Assembly (NCBI GenBank): GCA_003550325.1
Contig: QKWP01000356.1
Span: 50,144 to 114,143 of the forward strand
Origin: Gigaspora rosea
Taxonomy: Eukaryota > Glomeromycota > Glomeromycetes > Diversisporales > Gigasporaceae
Direction: 5' to 3'
DNA length: 64,000 nt
Under the pieces are notes generated by a model that saw only the letters and a list, made by a program, of their open reading frames with translations, searched no databases and was not told the origin of the DNA. The translations under genes were made by a program, and so were the position numbers. This document shows, one piece after another, positions 21,971 through 34,155 of the stretch. Every line of letters starts with the position of its first letter. The stretch's first letter is position 1.

Positions 21971-23488
21971 TACAAACATATTACTTATTGCCTTTGGTCA
22001 CATGACCATAACAAGGTATTTTATTTATAGTCACACTTCTATACAATCACCAAAATAGGGCATGTCAGACTTGGTAATTATAAAGAGATCCAACTATATA
22101 ATATTACTAGTAATACTACTTTTTAGTATCTTACTGATATGCTAGCAAAATGCTACTAATATATGACCAAGCATTTGGTAGGTCTATAGTAGACCATTAG
22201 ATATATACTAAAAGACTTGTCTTCTGGTATGTATCTAATCTTTATTAATTTAACTTGTACTAGCTATTTAAACTGCCAATTTTAGCTTGTTTTACTAAAA
22301 TATCTCTATTATATTAGTTATTTAAGAGTTCTAAATTTTTATTTATTTTTTTTTAGCAATTCTGTTTTTATTATAGAAAATAGTATAATTTACCTCATTT
22401 CAGTTCAAGTAATTTATGCAACTTGCTATAACAACTAGTTCTTCTTATAAAACTTACAACTTTATACAAGTTATCCCTATACTCACTAAATAGCTACTGT
22501 TAGCCTTGACAAAATTGCTATTTTTTTAAATTCTTTTTATCTAGCTTTAATAGTAGAATGATTTTACTCAAAATTTAACAAAAAAAAATAAAATAAAATC
22601 CAAAAAAATCAAAAAAATAAAGTATATAAAAAGTGAAAAAACTACTTAACCTAAATAAAATACCAATTATAACAATATAAAATAATAAAAAAAAAAATAA
22701 ACAAGATGAGAAAGACAAAGAAAAAACTAATACAAAATAAATGTAAATAATATAAAAATTATATAATGCTTTACCAAGTATTATATGCAATATATATATA
22801 CTATAAAAAGAAAAATAAAACTAAACTAATGAACTATGCCTAAAAACATTGTAAAAAATTTCTATATATAATTAAACAATCTCTGACATGTTATTTATTA
22901 TTTATATAATAGCAAAATAGTCTACTCATAACATTGATTTCAAATAAATAAACACTTTTTCAATTTAGAAAGAGTAACTACTACTAATCTTTTAAAGAGA
23001 GTAAACTAAAATGCCCACTTTGTTAAAATTTCAAAAAGCCAAAGGAGTGGAAAAAGAGTACACCAAATTGTAAAGACTTAAAGAGGTATACTATATTAAT
23101 ATAGAATACTATATCTAACCAAATATTTATATTTGTTTTTATATTTATAAATTTTGACAAAACTTCTGACTATTGTGCCTACTACTTCTTCATTTGATAG
23201 TACTTTAGACTTCTGCTAACAGATTTTGCTTAAGTAGGTTCGACTCTTTTTCAACTCTAGTTTAGTTATAACCAAATGCTTAGTAAATGGCTTTGAGCTC
23301 TAGCTGCTAGCAATAAAGTTTTGTTGCATATCAAATATAATAACTATAAAGTTTCTATAGATTAGTTTTTTTAAAAAATTTGGTGCAAGGAATTGTTGAA
23401 AAGAGTTGACTGTAAATTTTTATTTATTTTTTTTAAGCAAATTATTTATATAACTATGTTTTTAATAAAAAACTTGCTAAAGTAGTTA
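21971..23488. other. AT-rich region with a reverse retroposon B fragment
   Basis: 22900-23100 looks like a reverse-strand piece of retroposon B; its minus strand reads CTTTAAAAGATTAGTAGTAG and CACTTTTTCCACTCC-like words. The rest is A-rich (22570-22700) and has no gene. Confidence 0.4.
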
Positions 23489-23643
23489 GGGTAGTGACAA
23501 ATATTATGTAATATCCCGAGGGAGGGCTACTGATTGTCTTACATTAGATATATAAATTAATAACAGCCAATCAAATTTATCTTACATAGAGAGGGGGGTA
23601 GAGGGTATAGTTAAAAAATATTACGTAATATTTGTCACTACAC
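23489..23643. mobile_element. Harbinger-type MITE, copy 2 (155 bp)
   Basis: The ends GGGTAGTGACAAATATTA and TAATATTTGTCACTACAC are inverted repeats that continue as GTAATAT. TTA flanks both sides (23486-23488 and 23644-23646). The interior shares ATAACAGCCAATCAAATTT and two G-rich patches with copy 1. Confidence 0.85.
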
Positions 23644-23646
23644 TTA

Positions 23647-24638
23647 TTGTCTTATATACATGTAGATATTATCTAGCCTCTAGCCTTTAGTAACTTGCAC
23701 ACTGGCCTTTGTTACTATTTAAATTTCTAAATCATAACAATAGCTCAACAAATTGAATTAGTTTAAAATATAAATAATGCTTCTTTTAATGAAAAATACT
23801 CTGTATTAACTTTTATAAGTTTACTTACTATTATCTATGTTTATTTAAGAGTAAAGTAAATGTAGATCATTTTTTAGATAATTTATATAGTACAGCAAAA
23901 TTTTATATAGAAGCAAAAATATATTTCTAATAAAACTTTTTAGAATTATAGCTAATATTTTCCAAAATTTTGTGATATATAATTTGAAGTCTTATATTTG
24001 TTATAATAAAAATTTAGACCCTATATTATTTAAAAAAAAATCTACTTTTATATATTGGTAAAACAACTTAGGTGAATTTAAATTTCTTTAAATCCTACTA
24101 AAATTGTTAATTCTAATTGGTTAAATCTATATTTTTACAATCCCAATTGGTTGATTATCTGATTTTATATAATTATTATTAAAAATGATCTATATTCACT
24201 TTACTCTTAAATTCCAGAATAGTTAACTTAAATATTCTATTTTCTTCTAAAAAAGTAGTTTTAAAATTATACCCAGCAGTATTTAAAATTCAAATCTAAA
24301 GTTATGTTCTCAAAAAAGCATAATTTAAAAATTTACTTTTTAGAGTTCATTATATATTAAATATATTGAATACTAATTTTTAAAGAATGTTTATATTCTA
24401 TACTTACAATTTATATACTAAGTTTGTGCTTATCTATTAATAATTTTTTAAACTTTATATATAGTTCTTTATATTTTTACAATATATAACAATGTATCAT
24501 ATGATTCAATTTCTAATAATTTTGTTAAAACTTCAAGTGCTTTTCATATTTGCTTATAATAAAACAAGCCTTTTTATAATATTTTACTAATGCTACTATT
24601 GGTTAATGCAATAAATTAGAATCCAATTACTTTGTTAT
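23647..24638. other. AT-rich spacer
   Basis: No gene or repeat is recognised here. Confidence 0.3.
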
Positions 24639-24800
24639 TTAATTCATGATTCACCGATCACAGGATGTTGATCATATATACAAGTAATAGTTAAAGCAGG
24701 GATAATTAATAAACTTGAGCAAATATACTTGTAACAATCTCACAACGTGTTATTAAAATTGCTCAAAAAATTGTCTAAACGGTGAAACCCTTCAGTAACC

Positions 24801-27800
24801 TTGATTGCTACTGGCATAATTATACCTGACTTGCACTTTGGACCTTTTTTAAGAGGCTGGTGGCATGTTAAAATAACACAAGAGAACGAGACAAAAATTG
24901 AACAATACTACCCTTTTCGAATTGGCATGAAAACACAAGTTATACTAAAAAACAGACTGTTTATAATTCGAGTTGTTCAAGGAAATAAATATAATAGTTT
25001 GTTACCAGGGTTTTTATGCGAATCCTTATTAGAGTCTAATGATGAAGTTGAAAATGACTCTACAACTGCTATTTCAAAACTGTATAAAAAAATATTTCAA
25101 ACTGAAACACGTTTTTTTTGAGTATCAATGATGGGTATGAATGACAATAATATTTTAGATGAACTTGTATCAGATTTATCCTTTCAACCTTTTACAATAA
25201 ATTTACAGAAAATTAGTATAGTAATACATTCGATTGGTATATTAGCGAAACAAGAAGCTGAATGTGAATTTGCTTCATCCTTTATCTATTTCACATCTAA
25301 AGAACGTATTTTAGTTTTTCAAACTGTTAATAAGGATAGATTCTCCGTTTGTATTTACAAAGGAAACCAAATTTCTGAAGAATATTGTGGATCAGATCCT
25401 AATAGCGTATGAGAAAAAATAGACATGTTAAAAAAATGGACAGGAATTACTTTATTCAGCTTAGATAATTATAGTGTAAAAAAAAAATTAGAGCAGCAAA
25501 AAAACTGTTATGCTTTCATGATGAATGGCACAATTATTCGAAAATAGAGCAAATATTCAGATATTATCTGTATAGAAGAACATATAGCCAGGTTAATTGG
25601 TATCTATTGTTTCAAAAATGGAAGGAAAATGATTGTCAAATAATTGAATTACAAAGCCAGTTAGCTTTGTTATACCCAGATAGTTATATTTTTTCTGAAA
25701 GAGAAATCCAAGCATGGCGAGCAATGTTATGTGCTACTGGATGTATCAATATAACACCATTTGGTAAAGAAGAATCGGAAGTAGGATGCCAAATTGCTAA
25801 TTGTAAAAAACTAGTAGTAAAGGACTGGCGTGATGGCGTAATAGTAAAGGACTGGCATGATGGCGTAATAGTAAAGGACTGGTGTGATGGCATAATAGTA
25901 GTGGTACAGTACAACTGGTAATGATATAATAGTAGTGAAAAACCGTGTTGTAATTATTCAACTAAAAATTTTCTTTACCAAATTTACAGTATGAATTTTG
26001 GACTCGATCATTTGATTCTGAGTCCAATAAAGCAATGATCAATATGCTTTACCAAAATGGTTTTTTACGAACAATACCAAAGCTAATGTTCAATGCTACA
26101 GAAGTATTTTAGGAAAGTTTTGAACATAGTTTGAATTTAAATAAACGTGGTGCTAATGGAATGCAAAGAATTCTTTCAATTATTGTGGATAAGTTCCCTT
26201 ACAAAGAGTTACAAACTAGACTTCATGTAAATATTTTATAATATTCAAACAGCTTTTTTTTTAGCTAATTTATTTATTTTTTTTATAGGTTTCTTCGCAC
26301 TCAATTCACAATGCAAAAATACATGGACATGTATTTGGTAATGGATGTCCAGCTATGCCTAAACCATCAATGTGAAGAAAAATTATGCCTCAAGAACATA
26401 AAGATCAATTTGAATAGTTTATGAATAATAAAGAAACCGTGAATTTAAGCTCTTACAAAGTTGATACCAAAACAGGATTGCCACTAAAATATCTTAGTGA
26501 TCAAAAAGAGGCACTTTGGAAAAAATTTTATAAATTATATCCCGAAGGAATGAAATGAACAGCATTTTTAAAAAGATTACAAAATGGACCATTTGTATAC
26601 CAAGAGGATTTGGGAGGACTTTGTAGTACCTGTAGTACTTATGGATATGTGTATTTGAGGATTTGACGAATCTAATTATGCAAAATATTGAAAATCAGGA
26701 GCCTCGGGTAAGATATAAAATGTATTATTTTATTTTTTGTAAAAATATTTGAACTAAATAATAAAATTGTACAAATTAGGCACGTTTGCTTAAAAATATT
26801 GAAGCTTCCAAATGATTTCTTAAGCGCGATTATCTGAAACATTTGTATGTAACTTCTTATGGAACAGTATCACATAACCCTTGTATCAATCATTGTCTGC
26901 CATTCGCGTTTGGTAATTGTAATAAGGAACATACACTTGATTGTGATGAATGTAATAAAATATTCAAATTATTTGAAGAATTGCGATTATTGCTTGGAAA
27001 TAAACAACAAGAGGTATTGAAAGAACTTCAGTCGATGTTAGAATATTACCTTGCACATTTAACAAGAAAAGGATATTTGAATAGTCAATTTAATGCCAAT
27101 ATTTTGCAACTTAATAACGATAGAGCTCTTATTATAGTAGATTACAAAATGCGAATACTTCCAAAATGAGTTCGAGAAACAAAACAAGATTTTTATGCAA
27201 AACATAGTTTGGCATTACACACTGTTTTGGTATATTCTAAAAATTAAGAAAATAATGAGTTAGAAATTCAGGCCTTTGATCATTGGTCGAATGATAATAA
27301 ACAGGACGATGGTTTATGGCCTCTTCTTTTGATACAGTATTTACCTTACTCAATCCAAAGCCAAAATGGGTTATCGTAATGAGTGATAATGGTCCACATT
27401 ATTATTGTTCTAAAACAATGCCGCTGGTTTCTAAATGGCGGAATGGTATAATATTGAGTGTAAAAAGTGGTGTTTTTTGGAAGCAGGAGAAGCCAAAATG
27501 TCAATTGACAGTCATCATGCACAAGTATTTATATACTTTGCTTTTTTAAAATATTCTGTTTACTTAAGCAATTCTTAATTCAATCAGTTTTAGGTATCAC
27601 ACGCTATTAAAAGATATGTTCGCTTAGGATTTGATTTAACTGCTGGTGAAGATATTGAAAAAGCATTAGATGGTTTAAGTGGTACATCAACAGCTTATTT
27701 GAAACCCAATCGTAATCAAAGAAATCAAAGCAATATCAAAACTATACCTGGAATCTCTAATTGGTTTGAATAGTCTTGGCCGATAGAGGGTTCACTAGCT

Positions 27801-28646
27801 GGATATGTTTGTGCACGTGATCTTCCTGGTTTTGGTGAAATAAAGAATTTTTCTATGAGTAAGTTTACTCAAACGGAACTTATACAACCTGAACCAACAG
27901 TAGGTGAACATTCGGAAGTTTCTTCAAAATGGACAATGCCAATATATCGGGCTTCAGGCAAGCTTATTTCTTCAATGCCATTTTATTATTCATGTACTAG
28001 TGGTTTTATTTTATTGATTTCTATTTGGTAGTATCAAATACTAACTGTTGGGATCTAAGAAGATGGTTTGTTACTAAATTACAAGATGAGTTGAACCGAA
28101 GAAATATTTATTTCGATACTACTTTAGGACGAGATAAATTGATAAATTTATTAAAACGTGAAATGGGAGAAAAAACATATCTTGAAGAATCAAATGAAGA
28201 ATTTCAATAATAGATATAGATGAGTAGGTAAAATTTAGTTTTTTATTCAAATTCCAAAAAGAAAAATTGCACAATATAAATTATAATTTTTTTATTTTAT
28301 AAAGCGATTGATAATTGATCATTTTCCTAAAAATAATAGAAATCGAATACTTTATCTACCTCTTGGATGGGCACTTAAATGCAATCAAAAATATGGCAAA
28401 AAAGGTAGCGAAAAAAGATTAGCAAAAGAAGTAATAGCTGCATTAACCCGCTTTTTTATGGTAGGGCAACGTGATCCTAGTGATCGATATACTACAAAAG
28501 ATATGTTAGAAGAATTGAATGAAATGGCAGAAAACAGTGAACTAATATATGAAGTAATACCTTCTTTAAAAACAATTGAAAACTGAATTACTAGATTTTC
28601 AAGTTCGTCGAAGAAGGAACAAGCAGAACGATTCCTAGAAGAATAA
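24801..28646 (+). pseudogene. Multi-exon transposase-like gene with D, D, E/D motifs
   Basis: A single long gene of six or more exons. Introns with good borders are at 25918-25989, 26227-26288, 26708-26779, 27525-27593 and 28228-28304. In order the product has an N-terminal part containing RGWWHVK, then FQKWKENDCQIIELQSQL, then LYPEGMK...TAFLKRLQNG. A cysteine-rich part follows (CSTC; later CNKEHTLDCDEC). Next come IIVDYKMRILPK, VMSDNGPHYYC and FLEAGEAKMSIDSHHA, which look like the three acidic motifs of an RNase H-fold transposase. The C-terminus has a SAP-like stretch (DELNRRNIYFDT...DKLINLLKREM). At least eleven in-frame stops (seven TGA, three TAG, one TAA) and several frameshifts break it. 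No starting ATG is clear, so the true 5' end is unknown. The family is unrecognised, and the transposase role is an inference from the motifs and the element around it. Confidence 0.7.
25814..25894 (+). repeat. In-frame 27-bp tandem repeat, three units
   Basis: Three units (25814, 25841, 25868) of AGTAAAGGACTGG plus TGATGG. They encode the nine-residue unit VKDW(R/H/C)DGVI in the frame of the transposase-like gene, just before the intron at 25918. It looks like local slippage. Confidence 0.9.
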
Positions 28647-29234
28647 AAATTATATTGAGAATTTGATTTTATTTGTATAAAATAATAATAATATTGAAAT
28701 TTGCAATAAATAAAAACTATAAAATAGTCTAAACAATATACTGATTGTTTTAGAGTTTTACATTCTAATTAATACAGCAATAGTTTATTATTATTGCTAA
28801 AATAGATTTATTAAATTTAAAAAAAATAATTAGAATTGTGCAAGTTGAAATTATGAAAAGGATCTATACATTAGAGACAACAATCTGATGTTGTCCACTA
28901 CTAAAACTTTGAAAAGAAAAAATAAAGTCATTGAAAACTATTTTAATTAAGACATATAGTTATGACGTTATAATTTACAACAAAGAAGTAACTAACAATT
29001 GCGTACAGAGTTGTATTACCTAGTGGTTAATTTTTGACGATTTTTTAAAAATTAATTAGTGATCGACAAAATTTTATCCCGCATTATATCAAGTATTTTT
29101 ATGTTGTTGATCAGCGAATCACGAATTAACTATTTAAACTTCATACTAACAAACACTTTGTATCTTTGTTACTTGCTTAGTATTGGCATATCATTTGACC
29201 CAAATCAACTATAATTAAGTTTATACAATATGGG

Positions 29235-29570
29235 ACAGTAAAAAATATCCAATCTGTATATATAGGCACCAATTTTGGGTACTTATTTAATTAATTCTGT
29301 TTGCCTAATTTTTGTGCAATTGATTTTGATTGGCTAAAAACCTATATATATTTTTTTTAATATTAAATACCAATTTTTTAAACTCATATAAACTTTAATG
29401 CCTTATAAATTTCTTAAAATTAAAAATAAAAAAAATTCCTTTAACAAAAATGTAATTTATCTAAAAATCTATCAATTTGTTAAAGGGTTTTTTGATTTAA
29501 TTTTTTTTAAAAAAGTTATAACAATTTAAAGTTTTACTAATAACAAGTGAATATTTTTTACTATCCAGTA
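29235..29570. mobile_element. Inverted-repeat element with CAGTAAAAAATATCC ends
   Basis: ACAGTAAAAAATATCCAATC on the left and GAATATTTTTTACTATCC on the right are inverted. The interior (TTAACAAAAATGTAATTTATC, ATCTATCAATTTGTTAAAGG) matches the reverse complement of 48345-48674, which lies at the centre of the inverted repeat 47892-49082. Confidence 0.7.
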
Positions 29571-31000
29571 CTATACAATAATACTTTCTATATAAAAAAC
29601 ATATTGCATAGTTAATGAATATTTATTTTAAAAATCTTTAAAGGCTATTTTTTTAAATATTTATTTGTTATCCATGTTGTACAAATTTAAACATATGTGC
29701 TATATATAGTATATATACACACATATAGGTACATATATATGCACAAAATTTATTATAATTAAACTACATTATCAAATTAATGAACATTTTATATAATTTA
29801 TTGTTCTTAATAGTAAATCTAGAACATAAAATTTTATAAATGTTCTTATTGGAACATTTCAAAAGGATAAATTGTTCTCAACTAAAAGAACCTTTTCTAA
29901 ATATTAATGTTCTTAACAAACTCAAATGTTCATTGAGAATCATAAGAACATTAAATTTAAATACTAATTATACCCTATATCACCAAAGCCAAACTAGGGG
30001 TGCAAAGTTTTAAAATTAAAGTATATCTTATAAAAAAAATTTTCTATACCAGAGGTGAATAATGCCAAAGGCAGTAAGTTATTATAATATTTAATGAAAG
30101 CAGGTTCTAGAATTTTTAAAGAAACTGAATCCAAACATTGATTTAGGATCTAATTTTTATATAGCCTTCATATATTTAAAGTATTGAATTCCTATTGTTT
30201 TTTGAAAAATTGACTAAACTAGTTAGGATACAGCCCCAAAGGACCAATTAATATCTCTATTAAAATTTTAATTTCTGCAAAATACTTTTCAATTTGTGAA
30301 TTCTGCATTATTCTGCATTTTATAAAAAATTATTATCCCTAACAACTTATATAGAAAGTTTCAAAATTCTGAATCAGAATATGCTGGAATGCATTGTAAT
30401 CATAGTTAGCTAGATCAGAATTGATCAATTTGCTCCAAAATTATAAAAAATTTTACTAACAAACTACTATATATTTTTAAAAATAAGCTACTCTAAAAAT
30501 AAGCTATCTCTAATTTTTTTCAAAATTTCAAAAAATTCATTAGCAGTTGCTACATAGAAAAGTCTAAATTTTATTAAGTAAACCTTAAAAGTGCCAGTTG
30601 TTCAGAATATCAAAATATACTTATAATAAAAATTTGATATCATATGAACAACTTTTTATTAGTACTTTTTTTAATTTTTGAAAATAAGATACTTTATATT
30701 TTTTTCATATAATTTTTTGCCCAAAAAAAATAGCTTATTTTCAAGAATATATGATATATCTATTTATTAAGTAAAGAATGCCTAGCTGATAATTTTGGTT
30801 AAAACCTGCTAACAAATAGGCTAAACACCAATCTAGATCTGATATATCTAACCCAGAAATTTGAAAACAACTCTATAAAAATTGTTCAGACTGGATTATT
30901 TTTAAATTTTTTTTTTTAAACTTCATAACCCGTCTGATCTTTATTAGCAAATTACATAAAAGCTACATAATTTTATATACTAATTGTAATGATCGAACTA
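29571..31000. other. AT-rich region with a weak inverted repeat
   Basis: No gene. 29775-29955 is unusually dense in GAACATT and AATGTTC. A degenerate inverted repeat pairs AAAATAAGCTA (30479-30520) with TAGCTTATTTT (30730-30745). Confidence 0.35.
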
Positions 31001-31985
31001 AGCCGGCTGCCCGAATTGGTGCCCAACTTTGGCTACTGCACTGAAAAAGGTTTGCTCATACTCAAGAGACAGTCTTCCCAATCAACAAGAAATATAGCAC
31101 CGCCTGGATTCAGAAACCAACCACAGAATCCATACCACCTAAAAACTTCTTCTCTGAGCTTCTCATAAAGAAGAATAAAAAAGGGGAAAAGATTAAAAGG
31201 GGGATAATACCTAAATGACTAACCAAAAAACCAACCAAATATACAACCAAAAGAAAAAAGAATAATAAAAAAAAAACCAAAGAAAAAGCAGAGAGAGAAT
31301 AAAAACTGTAGATGCTAACACGTCTAGCATAAACGATAAAAATTATATAATACCACAAGACTAATGTCTAACAGTGTATTATATGTACAGATATATGAAA
31401 AAAAATGAAAACGAAACTAAAAAAAGATAAGAAATTTTTCACGTGCCCTCCAGATCCAAGCACGTCATTCATTGTTTATTTGTATATAGCAACCAAATTC
31501 ACTCGTGACGGTGCTGGTCCCGATTCGGGTTGTCCCAATTCGGAAGGAGTAAACACTGCTGATCTTTTGGAGGAGGTAAGCTAGGATTCCCACATTTTGG
31601 CAAAAATTCTGAAAAAATCCAAAGGGAAGTGTGACGATACTCAAAAGAAATTTAAAGGAAAGAGTGAGGTCAGAAAAACTCATTTTTTTGTTGTTCCCCA
31701 CTGTTTTGCCACAAGGTACTTCGTTGACGAAAAAAATTTTTAATCTCCACCAAAATTTCTCGTACAAGGGCTCCACCTTCTGCCAGTTATCTTGTAAAAG
31801 TATGCTTTTGGCTTGCATGTCGAATATACAAAGGAGTCCCCAGTGCGTTAGTTGACCTTTGTAAAAACTGTTTTCTTGTGTTATCCTACTATACATTAAG
31901 TACAGGCACCTCTCCAACAAAAAACTTTTTGTTTTTCTTCCGTTTGTAATTTGGTCCAAGTGATCATCAGAAAGAGTTGTTGCTT
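31000..31985 (-). mobile_element. Retroposon B, reverse-strand copy
   Basis: Read on the minus strand it begins near 31985, matches the copy at 2217-3360 through 31510, continues through a T/C-rich zone (31400-31150) and GAGAAGAAG, and ends CTAATAAAGATCAGACGGG before more T/A-rich sequence. It is less AT-rich than its surroundings, perhaps a younger copy. Confidence 0.65.
31465..31959 (-). CDS. 164-codon ORF inside retroposon B, unknown
   Basis: It starts with ATG at 31959 and ends near TTTATTTGTATATAG. The product has no motif I recognise; it is rich in phenylalanine and leucine and holds a hydrophobic stretch (FKFLLSIVTLPFGFF). The same sequence in the plus-strand copy at 2260-2740 is full of stops and frameshifts. 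The ORF could be a real element-encoded protein or a chance frame in a less AT-rich copy. Confidence 0.25.
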   Translation of the reverse strand: MDQITNGRKTKSFLLERCLYLMYSRITQENSFYKGQLTHWGLLCIFDMQAKSILLQDNWQKVEPLYEKFWWRLKIFFVNEVPCGKTVGNNKKMSFSDLTLSFKFLLSIVTLPFGFFQNFCQNVGILAYLLQKISSVYSFRIGTTRIGTSTVTSEFGCYIQINNE

Positions 31986-31989
31986 CATG

Positions 31990-32220
31990 ATCAGGATTAT
32001 TTTTAATTGAATATTGGATAACTAATAATATGTTATACTATAGCACTATTCTGTGTGGTAGTCCTTCTACAAAAAATTATTTACTCCTGAAATTTTGGCC
32101 AATGAAAATTTAGAATTAGATATAACATGATAGTCAAAATTTTTTTGTAGTGTTTGGACTGGATATCTGGATACCTATTTTATAGTATCTGTTTTATAAA
32201 AGATATATTTGGATAACTAT
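31990..32220. other. Spacer with a small inverted repeat
   Basis: AGTCCTTCTACAAAAAATT (32061) and AATTTTTTTGTAGTGTTTGGACT (32137) are inverted, perhaps a 100-base MITE. GATATC/GATAACTATC words follow up to the element at 32221. Confidence 0.4.
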
Positions 32221-32875
32221 CCCTTAAACTGTAATCCAGGCAAATTTGCCTGGATTTTTTTAAAAATATTACATTTTTTTAAATAAAATAAAAATTTATT
32301 AAGTATATAGGGTATACTTTATTTATAGAATATTTTCTTTAAAATATATTTTATAAACTTTATTATAAAAATTTTTTAAAATTATTAATAAACTTTAAAG
32401 CAATAAAAGTTTAAAGTTTTTATTTTAAAACTTTTACTATAAAATTTTTCTTTAGGTTTTCTTAAATTTTATATGTTCCCGTCTATAAAAAAAAATTTCA
32501 CTTCTAATACAAGTCCTAATTTTTACAAGTAAATCACAAAAGTTGCAATAATAAAAGTTGTAATCCTTTTTATAAACTATATCATTCTATTAAATCAGGA
32601 AGCTAGAGCTAATATTTATAGAGTTCGCCAAGAAAAAGTAGATAATTTTTTTGTATAAAAAATTTTTTAAAATTTGTCTATTTTTAGCTTATTAGCAACT
32701 TAAAATTTTTTTCTTATAATATAAAATTAAATACTACTATAATATAATCCTTATTTTCAATTATTATCAAAAAAAATTTTAATTAAATATCTTAAGTTTT
32801 AAAAAATATAGATCATAAGCATATTTATAGCAATTTTTCAGCCAAATTTGCCTGGATTTGCTTACAGTTTAAGGG
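32221..32875. mobile_element. 655-bp element with CCCTTAAACTGTAA ends, copy 1
   Basis: The ends CCCTTAAACTGTAATCC and, inverted, CCCTTAAACTGTAAGCA are terminal repeats, each followed by a CCAGGCAAATTTGCC-type motif. The flanks ATAACTAT and ATAAATTT agree at six of eight positions, suggesting an 8-bp duplication. A copy of 654 bp in the same direction lies at 41330-41983, and a fragment at 16740-17050. There is no ORF. Confidence 0.8.
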
Positions 32876-33883
32876 ATAAATTTTTAAATGCAGATATCTA
32901 AATAAACTCTATAGATAACCAGATAACCTTCTAGATATTCAGATAATTATATGAATATCTAGATAAACTAGGTAATCTAGCTTATTGCATGACTCTTATG
33001 TAACAACTTGTACTTTTTTTATTTACTTATTGGTATAGGATTGTTATATTAAATACCATACAATAAGATAGTTAGTTAATATAGATATATTGAATAACCT
33101 ATTATACATATAGGTTTATATTTAAATCCTATAATTTTGGCACAGAATATTATAACTAGGTTATTCACTACAATCTATATAATAACTATAAAATTATTTG
33201 CTATAATATATAAATAATTTTATTCATATTAATTTGTTCCACAAATCAAGACTATAAATGCTTGCTGTATTGTTGCAAAATAACATGCAGGGGTATAATT
33301 TCAAAATTTGGTCTAAATTATGTCTAATTTAGGCCATTACTCTAAATAACACCTATGGGCATTATTTCACAACAATATAATATATACTATTATTGTATTT
33401 GGCTTGTAGGTATAAACTTATTTATTGATTAGTATTATTTAAACAAGTAGGTAATCTAGATTTTATTGGGGTCCAATCTCTAATTGCAGATATCTGTAGA
33501 TACTTGTAGATACTTACAAATACTTGCAAATATTTGTTAGATTATCTGTTTGAAAACTGGTAGATAAGGTTTCTTATTTGTGAGACATTCATATCATCAG
33601 GATATGCAGTTAACTATATAGAATCCAAATATGCGATTAATAGCTACAAATTCCAATTTTTTGTTTTCTAAGTAAAAAGTTGTGTATATACTAAAACATG
33701 TTATATTTAGAGTTAAAATCAGAACAATATAGAGTTAGAATTAATTTATTAGTAAAATTTTACAAGAAACGTTTTTAACTAGGCTGCAGAAGATAGTTCC
33801 TTAATTAAAATTTAAAGCTAGTTTGTTTTTTTTGTTTGTTTCAAATTTTTATATTACATTTAACTCTAAAATTTAATTAGTTA
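32876..33883. other. AT-rich spacer with a short tandem repeat
   Basis: 33484-33540 repeats TAGATACTTG/CAAATACTTG four to five times (10-base unit). GAATAACCTA and TAGGTTATTC (33093 and 33151) form a small inverted repeat. No gene. Confidence 0.4.
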
Positions 33884-34155
33884 ATATTACCTAGGGGTTA
33901 ATAAAACTATGGGGGACAACTCCAATATTATACAAGTTTAATAGTAATGTGAAAATTGTTATTTTATATGAAAAACATATAAATTCATATATCTCTTAAA
34001 CCGTTTGAAATTCAGGGCAGATCTACCCTGAAATTTTACGAAAATTACTTGTATTATAAATATATAAAAAATAATAATATAAATGATACAATACATCATA
34101 AATAAGTTTGAAAATAACATAAATGATATGATACATTAAAATAAGTATGAAAATG

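Larger units (their letters stand above)
24643..29125 (+). mobile_element. Autonomous-type DNA transposon flanked by TTAA (4.5 kb)
   Basis: The left end TTCATGATTCACCGATCA and, inverted, the right end TTCGTGATTCGCTGATCA form terminal repeats. The similarity continues for about 65 bases, to GCAGGGATAA and GCGGGATAA. TTAA stands on both sides (24639-24642 and 29126-29129). TTAA duplication is known for piggyBac and Kolobok. Nearly all the interior is one gene (24801-28646) that does not look like piggyBac. The short element 42616-43084 has the same TTAA-plus-TTCATGAT ends. The superfamily is left open. Confidence 0.75.

Noticed and set aside
24801..28646. TGA read as tryptophan (a different genetic code)
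   Set aside because: Trp is also written TGG in the same gene (for example RGWWHVK), and TAG, TAA and frameshifts are present too, so decay explains it better.
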